A stretch of 17,576 nucleotides of DNA from Chromera velia (GCA_018398765.1 JAHBMJ010002143.1:4703-22278); one strand, 5' to 3'; positions 1-8,484 are shown, counted from the stretch's first letter. A program made the numbers and translations. The notes: generated by a model not told the origin, from the letters alone.

Positions 1-13
1 GGGGGGGGGGGGG
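1..13. repeat. Poly-G run at the window edge
   Basis: Thirteen consecutive G. It could be genuine, or a sequencing or assembly edge artefact. Other G runs of 7-10 bases occur at about 1901 and 2081, so G tracts are not unique to the edge. Confidence 0.9.
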
Positions 14-164
14 ATGGCAACATAACATGTAGGTGTCCTTGTTTAGCCAGACCAGGGAGAACAGGGTACAGCAGGGGCTGCCCTTCTGTGGCTGCTCAAA
101 GGGCTTGCATCGGATGCATGCCTAGCCAGCGTAGGGGATGTAGAAATCTATGGAATCGTCTCTT

Positions 165-216
165 TTCTTCTTCTTCTTCTTCTTCTTCTTGTTCTTCTTC
201 TTCTTCTTGTTCTTCA
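165..216. repeat. (TTC)n microsatellite, short
   Basis: About 50 bp of nearly pure TTC with two TTG interruptions. In the + frame it reads as Ser, and on the - strand as Glu/Lys. Confidence 0.9.
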
Positions 217-237
217 CCCTTCTCTTCTCCCTCTCCT

Positions 238-525
238 GCAGATAGGCAGATAGACAGGCAGCCAGAAGAACTAGAAAGAAACAGACAAAAAGGAAGACCT
301 CCAAGACAGGCGGATAGACAGACCGACAGACAGCCAGTGGAACCAGAAAGAAACAGACGTGGAGAAAGACTCCCAGGACAGGTAGGCAGACAGACTGACA
401 GGCAGCCTACAGACCCAGGAAGGAAGAGATGAAGAGGCAGACCTCCAAGGCAGGTAGATAGACAGACAAACATACAGCAAGCAGAAATAAAAAGAGAGGA
501 GAGCAATAGGAAGCCACCTAAACAG
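238..525 (+). repeat. 72-bp minisatellite, four copies
   Basis: Four head-to-tail units at 238-309, 310-381, 382-453 and 454-525, each exactly 72 bp with no indels. Each unit begins with an imperfect run of GATAGACAGAC-type 4-mers and ends with a proline/arginine/glutamine motif. Translated in the open + frame, each unit gives 24 residues. They start A/V-D/G-R-Q-T/I-D/N and end with PPRQ, LPGQ or PPKQ. The units differ by point changes while keeping the period a multiple of three. The third carries the only stop (TGA at 430), at a position where the other units have Gln, Arg and Glu. Confidence 0.85.
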
Positions 526-940
526 ACAGCCAAACAGATAGAAAGTGAAGAGGAAGATGCATATATGTATGGTCATACTTCCCCTATCTCTGTCTTTCGT
601 CTTCCCATCTGTGATGTATGTGGGGGAGTACTGGGAGTAGGGGGGTGCGGGGGTTTCTTTTGTAAAGAAAAGAAGACACAAGAGGAGAGTAGCGCCACTG
701 ATGAGGCGGGAAGCGAGGCTCCCCCCCCTATGACTCGCATTGTAGAAATTGTGTCTGTCAGGGGAGGAAATGGAAGAAAGAGAGAATACGAAATCAGACG
801 GGAAGAATGGGAAAAGACTGTGTGGGTCTCGGCCTCACTTGTACCTCAATCGATGAGAGCCACTTTCTGGGTTAGCAGAAGACGAAAGCCAATCACTGGC
901 CTCAAAAAGGCATCTTACCCTACCTCTTCATCGTGTCAGT

Positions 941-1077
941 CTTCTTTTTCCTCCTCCTTCTCTTCTTCTTCTTCTTCTTCTTCTTCTTCTTCTTCCTCCT
1001 CTTATTCTTCTTCCTCTTCTTCTTCTTCTTCTTTCTCTTCTTCTTCTTCTTCTTCTTCTTCTTTTTCTTTTTCTTCT

Positions 1078-1109
<32 letters not shown>

Positions 1110-1126
1110 ATCTTCCTCTTCATCTT
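941..1126. repeat. Long (TTC/TCC)n polypyrimidine microsatellite
   Basis: About 185 bp of TTC with TCC and TTTC variants and almost no purines on the + strand. It encodes polySer in the open + frame and Lys/Arg in a - frame. The remaining - and + frames of this stretch are shadows. A polypurine/polypyrimidine tract of this length can adopt triplex structure and is prone to slippage. Confidence 0.95.
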
Positions 1127-1177
1127 CCCGCCCCTCTGCTTTCACGTCAGTTCCAGACTAGGTTCCTAAACCGTCTC

Positions 1178-1256
1178 CTCCTTCTATTTTCTCCAAAAAT
1201 GAACCTTTTCCCTCTTCTTCTTTTCCTTTCTCTTCTTCTTCTTCATCTTTTTCCTC
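1178..1256. repeat. Second TTC-rich tract
   Basis: A further pyrimidine-rich stretch dominated by TTC/CTT, ending about 20 bp before the LINE endonuclease Met. Confidence 0.8.
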
Positions 1257-1275
1257 TGTAACCGGCGTATGAAAC

Positions 1276-1481
1276 ATGACAGTGAATGGAAGAAGGCTGT
1301 CCATTGCCACGCTGAATGTCGGGGGTCTTAATTCTCGTCTCGGGAATGAATCGCTTGACCAGTGGTTGGAAGGGATCGATGTTGCAATCTTAACTGAAAC
1401 GAAGTACACAACCACTTCAATCAACACACCCACCAATATAAGAAAAAACTTCAGTCATCGAGAATGGTACAGAAACGCATA
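1276..1481 (+). pseudogene. LINE endonuclease, N-terminal part
   Basis: This encodes the first part of an endonuclease/exonuclease/phosphatase (AP-endonuclease-like) domain, which nicks target DNA during LINE insertion. About 10 residues in is the motif LSIATLNVGGLNS, matching the family pattern I.T.NV.GL with its conserved Asn. LTETK at about residues 40-44 matches the metal-binding Glu motif (usually LQET). Met 1276 is the first Met of the frame, and TGA 1270 lies just upstream. The frame runs directly into the MITE at codon Tyr (1480-1482). It stops at 1489 only because of MITE sequence, so this is half of an originally continuous domain. Confidence 0.85.
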
Positions 1482-1930
1482 CTGGGGGTGAGTGGGGTGC
1501 TTTTTGCCCCCCTAAAGCAGTGCATTTCCGCAAAAAACTCGTTCTCATAATTGGTAAAGAGTTAGAAGCTAAAACTTTGTATAAGAAGTCTTAGATGTTG
1601 TAACGATAGAAAAACAACTATAGAACAGATTTTTTATATCATTTCTAGAAACATAGGCTGCCATACAAATTTTTTGATTTTACAGTCATTTTTTAACGGT
1701 TTTTAACAGTAAAAAAAAACGGTATGAAACTCATAAAATTTATATAGTAGCCTATATTTCTAGAAAAGATATAAAAAATCTGTTCTATAGTTCTTTTTCT
1801 ATCATTACAACATCTTCTTACATAAAGTTTCAGCTTCTAACTCCTTACCAATTATAAGAACGAGTTTTTTGCAGAAAAGCGCCGGTCTCCTATGCAGAGG
1901 GGGGGGCAAAAAGCACCCCACTTGCCCCGG
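1482..1930. mobile_element. 449-bp foldback MITE inserted in the LINE endonuclease
   Basis: A near-symmetrical inverted-repeat element. The left end (from 1484) reads GGGGGTGAGTGGGGTGCTTT. The right end, reverse complemented, reads CCGGGGCAAGTGGGGTGC, and both continue into TTTTTGCCCCCC. Homology between the arms persists inward for about 200 bp, with matching blocks such as ACTCGTTCTTATAATTGG and AGAACAGATTTTTTATATC. They meet at an AT-rich centre near 1700-1720. There is no coding capacity, as expected for a MITE mobilised in trans. A candidate TA duplication (1480-1481 and 1931-1932) suggests Tc1/mariner-like mobilisation, but a 2-bp duplication is weak evidence and the exact end is uncertain by 1-2 bases. 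The open frame over the right arm is a shadow. Confidence 0.85.
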
Positions 1931-2640
1931 TACACAAAAGAGCAAAAGACAGGGAAGTAAAAACAGGGGGGGTATGTATCCTTATCCGATTATGCTTAGT
2001 CGCTAGTCTGAAGCTTTCTTGGGAGTTGGTGGGGCTCAGTATGGTCAAACTGACACTCAGGATCTGCTTGCCGGCCCAGGAGGGGGGGGGGACGAATGCA
2101 TCTCTGCACATTTTTGGTGTCTATCTCTTGCAATCGGGGGCAGAGAAGAGACTAAGAAACAATGAACCGAAAGAGGTAGAGAGAGAGACGCTTCTCAACG
2201 CAGTCTGTGATGTTCCGCTATGTGACCTTCGCATTATGGCAGGAAACTTCAATTACCACATAGGAAAGGAGGTCCCTAAAGGAATTTCATGGGAAAGGGA
2301 ACAGATTGGGGGGGCGGGTGACTTATGAGAGATCTTGAGGAGCAAGGGGGAAGAAGCAATCGAGGGACTGTCTCGCCGCTCTGACTGTCGTTCAATCGTA
2401 AACGAACTAGGAAGAGCTGCCATTCGCTTTTGTGAGAAAGCAAACCTCCTTCCTTTGAATGGCCTATCTTGGAAAGATGAAAAGAAAGGGATTGAAGTCG
2501 ACTTCACAGGGGCTTGCACTTATTATAAAGCGGGTACCCCAGCTACGGTCATTGATTTGTTTTTGGTTGATCCTCCTCCTCTTGGTTTGTGGAATTCTTT
2601 TAGGGTTGAGCTACAGCCTGACGCAACCCCCGAACATGTA
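1931..2640 (+). pseudogene. LINE endonuclease, C-terminal part
   Basis: This resumes the endonuclease after the MITE. It reads AYTKEQKTG across the empty-site junction. A 1-nt shift near 1957-1962, in a purine homopolymer region, then restores the original frame with TGGVCILIR, the GVAILV-type strand of the fold. Further landmarks are LHIFGVYLL (about 2104-2130) and AGNFN (2239-2253). The latter corresponds to the catalytic GDFN motif with Asp changed to Asn (AAC at 2245). TPEHVAVS (about 2626-2650) corresponds to the terminal SDH motif with the His kept. One in-frame TGA lies at 2326. A single G-to-A change would explain the Asp-to-Asn loss, which should abolish nicking. Confidence 0.75.
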
Positions 2641-3430
2641 GCCGTTTCTCCATCTCTCAACTTTTCTCTATCTCTCAACCTCTTATCTCCGCCAAAACCG
2701 AATAACAACTCGCCGCCTCACCCTTCCCTTATCCCATCCCTTTCTTTTACAAAGCCAGGAAGGCAAACGCCAGTCACCAATGATGCCTCTGGCAACTTCG
2801 GTAAAAGATTTAGCAGGGAAGCTTTCGCCTGGATTGTGGGACGCTGGGATTCAGGAATCGAAAAAAGAAGGCAAGCCTATTCCATCCATTCCTTCTCCTC
2901 CTGCTCCTCCCCTCTTCCCCCCTCCCCTTGTATCCGTCCCTTCTTTTTACCCCGCTACTCAGATACCACTTTCTGCCTTTCCGTCTTCCATTTGTTCTAT
3001 CTTTGTGCCACCAAAAAGCTAAATAGCTAGACTGACCCAACAGTGGGAGCATATGTACTTGCGCAACCCAAGGAGAAAAAACGAAAGCCAACTCATCCGA
3101 GAAAAAGTGAAAGGAAGGAAAAGGCTGTCATACCTTGGAAGGATCAAAAATGCAGGGAGATTCAGAAGAGAGTTAGATCTGTAGAAAGGGAATGGAAGGA
3201 AGAAAGAGAACTTTGAGGGAATGAAGACGAGCGGTGCATCACAGCAAAGAGAAAGATGAGCAGGTTAAACAGAGAGAGAGGGAAGTTGATAGCAAGAAAA
3301 AAGAGAAAGTGCCATTCTTCAGGCAGAGAGACTTGCGGAAGAAGCTGTTAAGGACCCAGCAGCCCTATGGAAATGGATCGAGGAGAGAGAAAAAAAAGGC
3401 AGGGAGTGGGAGTGAAGGAGAAAAGCCGTC
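2641..3430 (+). pseudogene. LINE inter-domain linker, frameshifted
   Basis: The segment between endonuclease and reverse transcriptase. The frame stays open to TAG 3028, then to TGA 3214, and then switches frame near 3275, 3325 and 3410. Recognisable linker features are an aromatic/basic helix-like stretch (WKDQKCREIQKRVRS, about 3140-3183) and a PAALWKWIEERE segment (about 3346-3390, a different frame). In LINEs such W-rich and basic segments precede the polymerase. Two C/T-rich stretches (2640-2760 and 2880-3000) give Ser/Pro-rich translations and may be expanded low-complexity DNA. Function beyond spacing is unknown. Confidence 0.55.
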
Positions 3431-4749
3431 CGCCTTTTCGTTTTCAAATTTTTGGGCCGATGTGTTCAGTGGGGACGGACTGGAGCCTCAAAAGAAGGAT
3501 GAAACACCAGCTCCCCCCCCGGCACCTTTCTTTTCTTTCGATAAATGTGAGAAGATACTGAAGGTAATCGACCCAAAGAAGGCAGCCCGCCTCGAAGGAA
3601 TCTCCCCTGCGCAGGTATATTTATGCTTTTCCTCTTCTCGTCTGTCTCATTTTCTTCTTTTCATTTTCTTCAATCTTTTTTTCCTTTTTTCTTTCTGGCC
3701 AGAAAAGTGGAACTTCATTCGAATCGCTCCTATTCTAAAAGGTCACGTTTCTCCCTCTTGTGACAAATGAAGGCCCATACACATTGTCTGCCTTCTGGCA
3801 AAGTTGTTCGCATTGTTGATGGATGGTCGGTTAAGGGAGATAACGAATATAGATGAACGACAGGTGGGTTTCAGGAAGGGGGTCGGTACAAGGGAAGCGA
3901 TAGCTGCTCTTCATGCTCTCACGGCTTCAGCAAAAAAGAGACACAGACCCCTCGTTGCAGCGTTTGTTGACTTCAGCAAGGCATTTGACTGAGTATCCAG
4001 AAAGAAAATGATTGACAGACTTAGAGAGGAAAGAGTCAGCAAGAAGGACGTGTGCATGATTCATTCCATATATATGAATATGTAGGGAAGGGTGGATGGG
4101 TCAGATTGGGTCTTTCCTGAAAGTACAGGGGTAAAACAGGGAGATCCACTTTCTTCTCTTCTTTTTCGATCTTTTGTTTATTAATAATATTCATTCTGCT
4201 CTGAGTGTTGAAGGGAAGGAAGCTGATAACGGTTTAGATGGGGAATCAAATACGGATAAAAGACAGAGGGGGGGAGAATGCAGAGAAAGGAGGGAGGAGA
4301 GTGAAACAACGGAGCAGTGACCCCGTATCCTTGAGGAAGTAAGATTGGTGGACTTACTGCTTGAGAGCATAGGTTATGCAGACGATCTTATTATTTTTGT
4401 TCACTCTTCTTCTGACCTGCAGTGGCGTTTGGACCGTTTGGCCTCTTATTGTCAGGAACATGGGTTGAAAGTGAATTTAAAGAAAACAAAAGTTCTTGCA
4501 CTCTCAGGTTCAGAAAGGGAAATAGAAGGGGAAGTGACTTTTGAAGAGAAGACAGTTGAACGTGTAGAGAGCTATAAATATCTTGGGTGTCGTGTGTTTA
4601 AGGGAGAGAACCCAAGAAAGTCAGTCAGGGACCGACTTGAAAGTGCTGAACGCTGTTTAGGCGCAGTCACTGTGATGGGCACTAGTTCATCCTTAGGTCC
4701 TTTGCCCCCTCAATGCAAAGTTCGTTTACTGCAGCCTGAGGCGCTCTAG
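3431..4749 (+). pseudogene. LINE reverse transcriptase domain
   Basis: This encoded the polymerase that copies LINE RNA at the nicked target. Motifs in order are: FSNFWADVFSGD (about 3444-3480) and a KVIDPKKAARLEGISPA segment (cf. KAAGLDGIP). Next are PEKWNFIRIAPILKG (about 3700-3745), RPI directly after TGA 3768, and RQVGFRKGVGTREA (about 3858-3900). The palm motif A, FVDFSKAFD, ends at 3989. GVKQGDPLSSLLF (about 4128-4167) follows, then a 1-nt shift into FDLLFINNI, then YADDL (catalytic Asp pair at 4381-4386) and YKYLG (about 4576-4590). Stops are TGA 3768, TGA 3990, TAG 4083, TGA 4318 and TAG 4747. Catalytic residues are intact, but the frame is not, so it is a pseudogene. Confidence 0.88.
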
Positions 4750-4755
4750 GAGCCG

Positions 4756-5733
4756 GTGGCAACGTACTCGTTGGAAGCTTTGCCGGTAAGTCAGAGAGAT
4801 ATTGTTGCACTTGATGCAATGCCATTGCAGCTTCAATTTGTGCGCTGGATATTCCATTTGCCCTATAACTTTTTTAAGGTGTCAACTTTGGTTTCGGTTG
4901 GTGTGCGTCTTATGAAAGAGATCCTTTCTTATCGGTTGGGAGGTTTCATAGAAAGCATAAAGAGAATAGAAAAGGAGGTTCCTCGGGCAGTCTGGGATGC
5001 ATGGTATAGATCGCTGACCCCGGTATAGGCTAATTCAGCCAGTAGTATGTTTCAGACAATCGCACCAGATCTTTTGAGAAAAGAAAGCCAGAGAGGGAGA
5101 AATGGAACAAATAAATGGATACTCAAGCAGAAAGTGAGGGAAAAAGAAGCCTTAGAATGGTTGTCGGAATGGTTGACTTCAAGACCCATCGGCAAGCATA
5201 GGCTCACCTGTTCATGTGGCATCTATCCACACAACTCCCGACTGAGTAATTTTCAGATAGAGAACCGATCGTACCAGCGTCTGGCCATATTGTTTTTAGG
5301 GGGAAGGCTTAGAAAAGGGTGGGGTTACACAGTTTAATTGCGTACTCTGCCTCGCTCTCTCTTGTCTGGCAGTTCTCTTTTCACCTCTCTCCTTCGAGCA
5401 TGTGCTTTTGGGGGAAAAAGACACGGTGGATCCTGTGAAGAACACTGTATTCACTGTCCTACAGTCAAAAGCAAAAAGGTGATCGACGATGCGGTGCATC
5501 GATTGTCTGCATGCGTGCAAACAGAATAGCTTAGGTCCAAACTTCACTTACTGGTAGAGAGAGTGAAAGAGAGAACAGGAATCGATGAAAGGGTCTGCAG
5601 AGCAAGATGAACTGCTACAGCTGGGGGAAGAGGTATCGGGGAAGAAGAGACATGTGTAAGAGAGCTCGTTTCATTCATTGTAGACCGGGAGCCGAAGAAG
5701 GCAAGTGCACTGATCAAAGCTTATTTGAAATGA
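4756..5733 (+). pseudogene. LINE C-terminal region with CCHC finger
   Basis: The thumb and C-terminal part of the LINE ORF, in the same frame as the YADD block. It has stops TAG 5026, TAA 5335, TAG 5527, TGA 5608 and a likely original terminator TGA 5731. ATYSLEALPVSQRD (about 4759-4800) matches the YG.EAL-type segment after the polymerase. At 5446-5514 there is CIHC, thirteen residues, HRLSAC, i.e. CX2CX13HX4C, preceded by another Cys at 5434. A C-terminal Cys/His finger is common in LINEs and is thought to bind nucleic acid. Losses are mostly nonsense rather than frameshift. The final residues run to a Lys-rich KASALIKAYLK end. Confidence 0.75.
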
Positions 5734-5930
5734 GTGCACGCGCATCTTGTGTGGTTGTTCAGCCTTTAGCTTCAGCCTAGGCTGTGGAGGGTCGTGGTTG
5801 TTCATATTTATGCGGAAGCAGGCTAAGCTGCGGCGGTTTGCTCCTTTTGTTTACAACTGCATGTATGGGTTGCCATTTGTCTCTAGTTTTAGAGACCTCA
5901 GGCTTAACCACAATTAAGTAAGTAAGTAAG
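5734..5930 (+). repeat. LINE 3' UTR with (TAAG)4 tail
   Basis: About 180 bp of non-coding sequence follows the last LINE stop. It contains the palindrome AGCCTAGGCT (5774-5783) and ends in four TAAG copies at 5915-5930. Several LINE clades end in a short tandem repeat instead of poly(A), so this marks the likely 3' end. Confidence 0.7.
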
Positions 5931-6104
5931 CATTCAATGATGACCAATAACGATGTTACTAGCGATGCTAAACCTAGTCCAACTTCCATTTACTTCTACA
6001 ATTACTTCTAATGATTGTTTTTGGATAAATATCTCATTATTTAAATATATTTAAACAACTTATTGTTTAATGAATTTTCACTTCTTAGGCCGAATTACTT
6101 AGAA
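5931..6104. other. AT-rich spacer between the LINE tail and the LTR element
   Basis: About 170 bp of AT-rich DNA with no coding signal. It separates the LINE 3' end from the LTR element's left target-site duplication, and is the only likely host sequence between the two elements. Confidence 0.6.
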
Positions 6105-6108
6105 TTAC
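6105..6108. other. Left target-site duplication TTAC
   Basis: TTAC directly precedes the TG of the left LTR and recurs directly after the CA of the right LTR. A 5-bp reading (ATTAC) is possible if the terminal A of the right LTR is counted with the duplication. Confidence 0.8.
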
Positions 6109-6540
6109 TGTAGCGGACTTCTTATCTGACTGTGGCACTCTAGCAGCGTTTTGCTGAAGGTAGGGTAGCTAGGAGACTGAAGTCACTCAAGATTGATTCA
6201 CTTCTCAGGAGTTTTTTCAAAGGCTGGAGAATAGATGTCGGAAGTCCTCTGTCCGAGATGGGTCCGACAAAATAACAAAATAAAATTTGATTTTCAATAT
6301 CTCCTTCCGTTTGTTCTTCCAAAAATCCAAGTCTTTTGCTTTTTGCTCTTCCATAAGGACTTTCATAATTACTTTCCTCTGTATTGATTTTATCCCTATT
6401 CTTTCCAACACCTCTTCCTTTCCCTCTTCTGTGTTCTATATTCCATTCTGGTCGGTCTCTATTTATTTCATTTTATTTTTCTTCTTTTTCCTTCCATCTT
6501 CTCTTCCTTTCTTTCTTCCTCTTCCTTGTTTTTGACAAGG

Positions 6541-6607
6541 CCCCTGGAAGAGGCTCTTCCGCTCGGACATGCCGTGGCCCGTCGAAGCCCCTGAAAGAGG
6601 CTCTTCC
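6541..6607. repeat. Pair of palindromic 20-mers in the left LTR
   Basis: CCCCTGGAAGAGGCTCTTCC at 6541-6560 recurs with one change at 6588-6607. Each holds inverted 7-mers GGAAGAG/CTCTTCC (GAAAGAG in the second) around a single G. The same pair with identical spacing is at 16361-16380 and 16408-16427. These could be protein-binding sites in the LTR, or part of the decayed reading frame. Confidence 0.75.
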
Positions 6608-6834
6608 AACTCTTCTTTCATTCTTTCTTCCATTTGCTCTGCCTTTCCTTCTTCCATTCTTTCTTCCATTCTTTCTTCCATGATAGAATTCAACACTGGC
6701 AGTCTTTTCTATTTAATAGGTATGGATATCCCCATTAAAACTTCAAGGTCATTTTCTTTTTTTCGAGATCTACTTACATCCTCAATTCTTTTCTCCTTTC
6801 CTCTCACTTTTATTTCTCTTCCCCCTAGATCATA

Positions 6835-6899
6835 CCAAGTAGGCTTTTAGCAGGTAAAACATACTTAAAAGTTATATCCTGCTACCACAGCCTACTTGG
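6835..6899. repeat. Hairpin near the start of U3 in the left LTR
   Basis: CCAAGTAGGC (6835-6844) pairs perfectly with GCCTACTTGG (6890-6899). An inner pair AGCAGG/CCTGCT (6849-6854 and 6878-6883) extends the stem. In element orientation it begins about 15 bases inside the 5' end of the LTR. The right LTR has CCAAGTACGC but has lost the partner arm. Confidence 0.75.
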
Positions 6900-6913
6900 G
6901 AGTCCGTAATACA

Positions 6914-6925
6914 TTCCCCCTTCTT
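6914..6925 (-). promoter_or_regulatory. Polypurine tract (plus-strand primer site)
   Basis: On the - strand AAGAAGGGGGAA sits immediately before the TG of the 3' LTR, with no gap. This is the position and composition expected of the RNase-H-resistant purine tract that primes second-strand synthesis in LTR retrotransposons. Confidence 0.8.
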
Positions 6926-8449
6926 ATAAGAGCGCTGTCTACGCACTCTTCTCTTCACTCCCCATAACATGGTGACATTCTCCCTTCTTTTTTTTTAATT
7001 TCTTTGACAACGGATCGTTCGGGAAGAAAAAAAAATAAAAACGCATGGGAGAAGACAACTCAGCGAAACACGTAACTTCAATCTCCTTCCTGCAATGCCT
7101 CATGCAGACCATGCGGAGAGAAACACGTCTGTAGGAATAAACATGACCGACATCATGTATAATAGAACGAAAGTGAAGATTTCTGTTAGCTGAAAGAATG
7201 AGGGTTAGAACGAGGGAGGAGATAAAGAAGAAGGACATGAGGGAGAAGACATAAAGGAACGGAAAGAACGAAATTCAGTGATGCCGCCGTCATCTGACCG
7301 CATGCTAGGACCGTATGCTATATAGACCGTATGTCTTCCTCTCCATCACTTCCGATCTTCAGGCGGCCTGCAAACTTATTGCAGATATTTTACACTGCAC
7401 GTATGCTTAAGAATAACATTGTGAAAACTCTATGTTTTTCCCTTTTGACCTTGAGGCGGCCTCATGGTGCAGCTGTCTTGAAAACGGGCTCAGTCTGAAG
7501 ACAAAACAGCTAGAGACGCCAATGTATGTAGCTTTCCACACACCCCTCATCTTTTCGATTCTCACTGCTTCGCAAATAGATTGTTATGCAATGTTCTCAC
7601 TTCAGACAGAACAATTGCCTGTCTACCGCATAGCCAGGTTGAGTTTCTGAGACTCTTGAATATGACTGCAGACGATTCAAGCACGTCTTTCCTTTTTTAA
7701 CATAATATTAATATAAATTTCATTTCTCTCAGTGGCCTTCCTTTCACGCGATACTGTTGCATGTGCACGCCTGCACGTGCATGTATTCTCTGCTCAGTCT
7801 GCTGACAAAACGCGCGGCCATGCTTGCTTCTCCCTTTGTAGCGAAACGGTACTTTAGAAAGCTTGTTCTCTTCAGACACGTACGAATGGAGCGCTTCGTA
7901 TATCCAAAGATGCTGCTGATTCTCTTCCCCAGGACGTGTGGAATGTTGCACTTCTTCTCGAGATGCAGTCTGCATGCAAATGTTAGAATCTTTAGGTGAA
8001 TAGATCGTTTATACAAGACTGCATAAGTCTACCATCTCTTTTATGCAAGACCGGAAAGTTAGTATCAGTCGGTTGGATGGGCGCTCTACCTCTTGTTTCT
8101 TGTTCTGCTGCATTCTTTTTCACTGCACGTGTGGCCATAATTCCTACAGCAAGAGTGAATACCAGACAGCAGCATACATGGCAGACATGAGGGGATAAGT
8201 AATCCAGGGGAGAGATTAAAGCAGAGTAAGCACGAAACAAGGCGTGCTCTCCATATAGTGATCAGCCTGTTCCTCCTTCTTATGTGGCTTCTTCAGCGAT
8301 TGTCAGCGAATCAACATCAGCAGGTCAGTAGCTCTGGAATGTTTTGCGTCGTGTGCCTGTTGATCGACTTGCAAGTTCTCTTCTCGTCCCTACATCTGAA
8401 AGTGGCCCTTTTTTCTAAACACACGCGAGAGGACCACAGAGATTCATGA

Positions 8450-8484
8450 GCCAGCGGTGCCCCCCTAGCTACTAGGGTGCTGGC
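8450..8484. repeat. GC-rich hairpin
   Basis: GCCAGC (8450-8455) pairs with GCTGGC (8479-8484). An inner CCCTAG/CTAGGG pair surrounds a short centre, giving an interrupted stem. Its function is unknown. Confidence 0.5.

Larger units (their letters stand above)
1..1161 (+). pseudogene. Unrecognised open frame upstream of the LINE endonuclease
   Basis: The frame that later encodes the endonuclease (codons starting at 1, 4, 7...) is open from base 1 to 1158, except for one TGA at 430-432. It ends at TAG 1159, with one more stop (TGA 1270) before the endonuclease Met at 1276. The content in order is: a basic N-terminal stretch, a Ser run, four 24-residue repeats (codons 80-175), and a Cys-rich patch near 610-660 with two CxxC-like spacings. 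A unique charged stretch (about 660-940) and a Ser tract of about 60 residues follow. It could be a LINE ORF1 or N-terminal extension, a host exon into which the LINE is embedded, or chance openness favoured by 3-bp-periodic repeats. I recognise no domain. No ATG start is evident near the 5' edge, and the frame may begin outside the window. Confidence 0.35.
1276..5930 (+). mobile_element. Degenerate LINE (APE-type endonuclease plus reverse transcriptase)
   Basis: A non-LTR retrotransposon read on the + strand in the usual domain order: AP-type endonuclease (1276-2640, interrupted by a MITE), linker (about 2640-3430), reverse transcriptase (about 3430-4750), C-terminal region with a CCHC finger (4756-5733), short 3' UTR and (TAAG)4 tail. 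Such elements copy themselves by target-primed reverse transcription. At about 4.2 kb without the MITE, the length suits a LINE main ORF plus 3' UTR. The true 5' end is not defined and may lie upstream of 1276. Many in-frame stops and several frameshifts show the copy is inactive. I cannot assign the clade from motifs alone. A target-site duplication was not found because the 5' boundary is unknown. Confidence 0.88.
6109..6913 (-). repeat. Left LTR (3' LTR of the element)
   Basis: 805 bp, starting TGTAGCGG and ending ATACA on the + strand, and aligned over its full length with 15923-16740. Differences include a 4-bp GATT gain here, the absence of an approximately 10-bp CTGGAGAA-like insertion and of an AAATCTTGG-like insertion, and many transitions. 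On the - strand it contains two AATAAA-like sites near 6461-6475 that could be polyadenylation signals. It also has a pair of palindromic 20-mers and a terminal hairpin (separate entries). The - frame carries fragments of a Glu/Lys-rich reading frame that is also present in the other LTR, with shared stops. All other frames here are shadows. Confidence 0.92.

Noticed and set aside
96-533. A 145-codon - frame with Cys/Leu repeats
   Set aside because: It is the antisense of the 72-bp minisatellite, whose 3-fold period keeps several frames open; composition is not protein-like beyond the repeat.
1482-1930. The MITE as a CRISPR-like or hairpin RNA gene
   Set aside because: There are two long inverted arms rather than short spaced direct repeats, and the insertion interrupts a LINE codon cleanly, as a transposon does.
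1276-5733. Alternative genetic code with TGA as Trp
   Set aside because: Some TGA positions fit Trp, but TAG and TAA also interrupt the frame, frameshifts are present, and TGG is used for Trp in the same frame; pseudogene decay is simpler.
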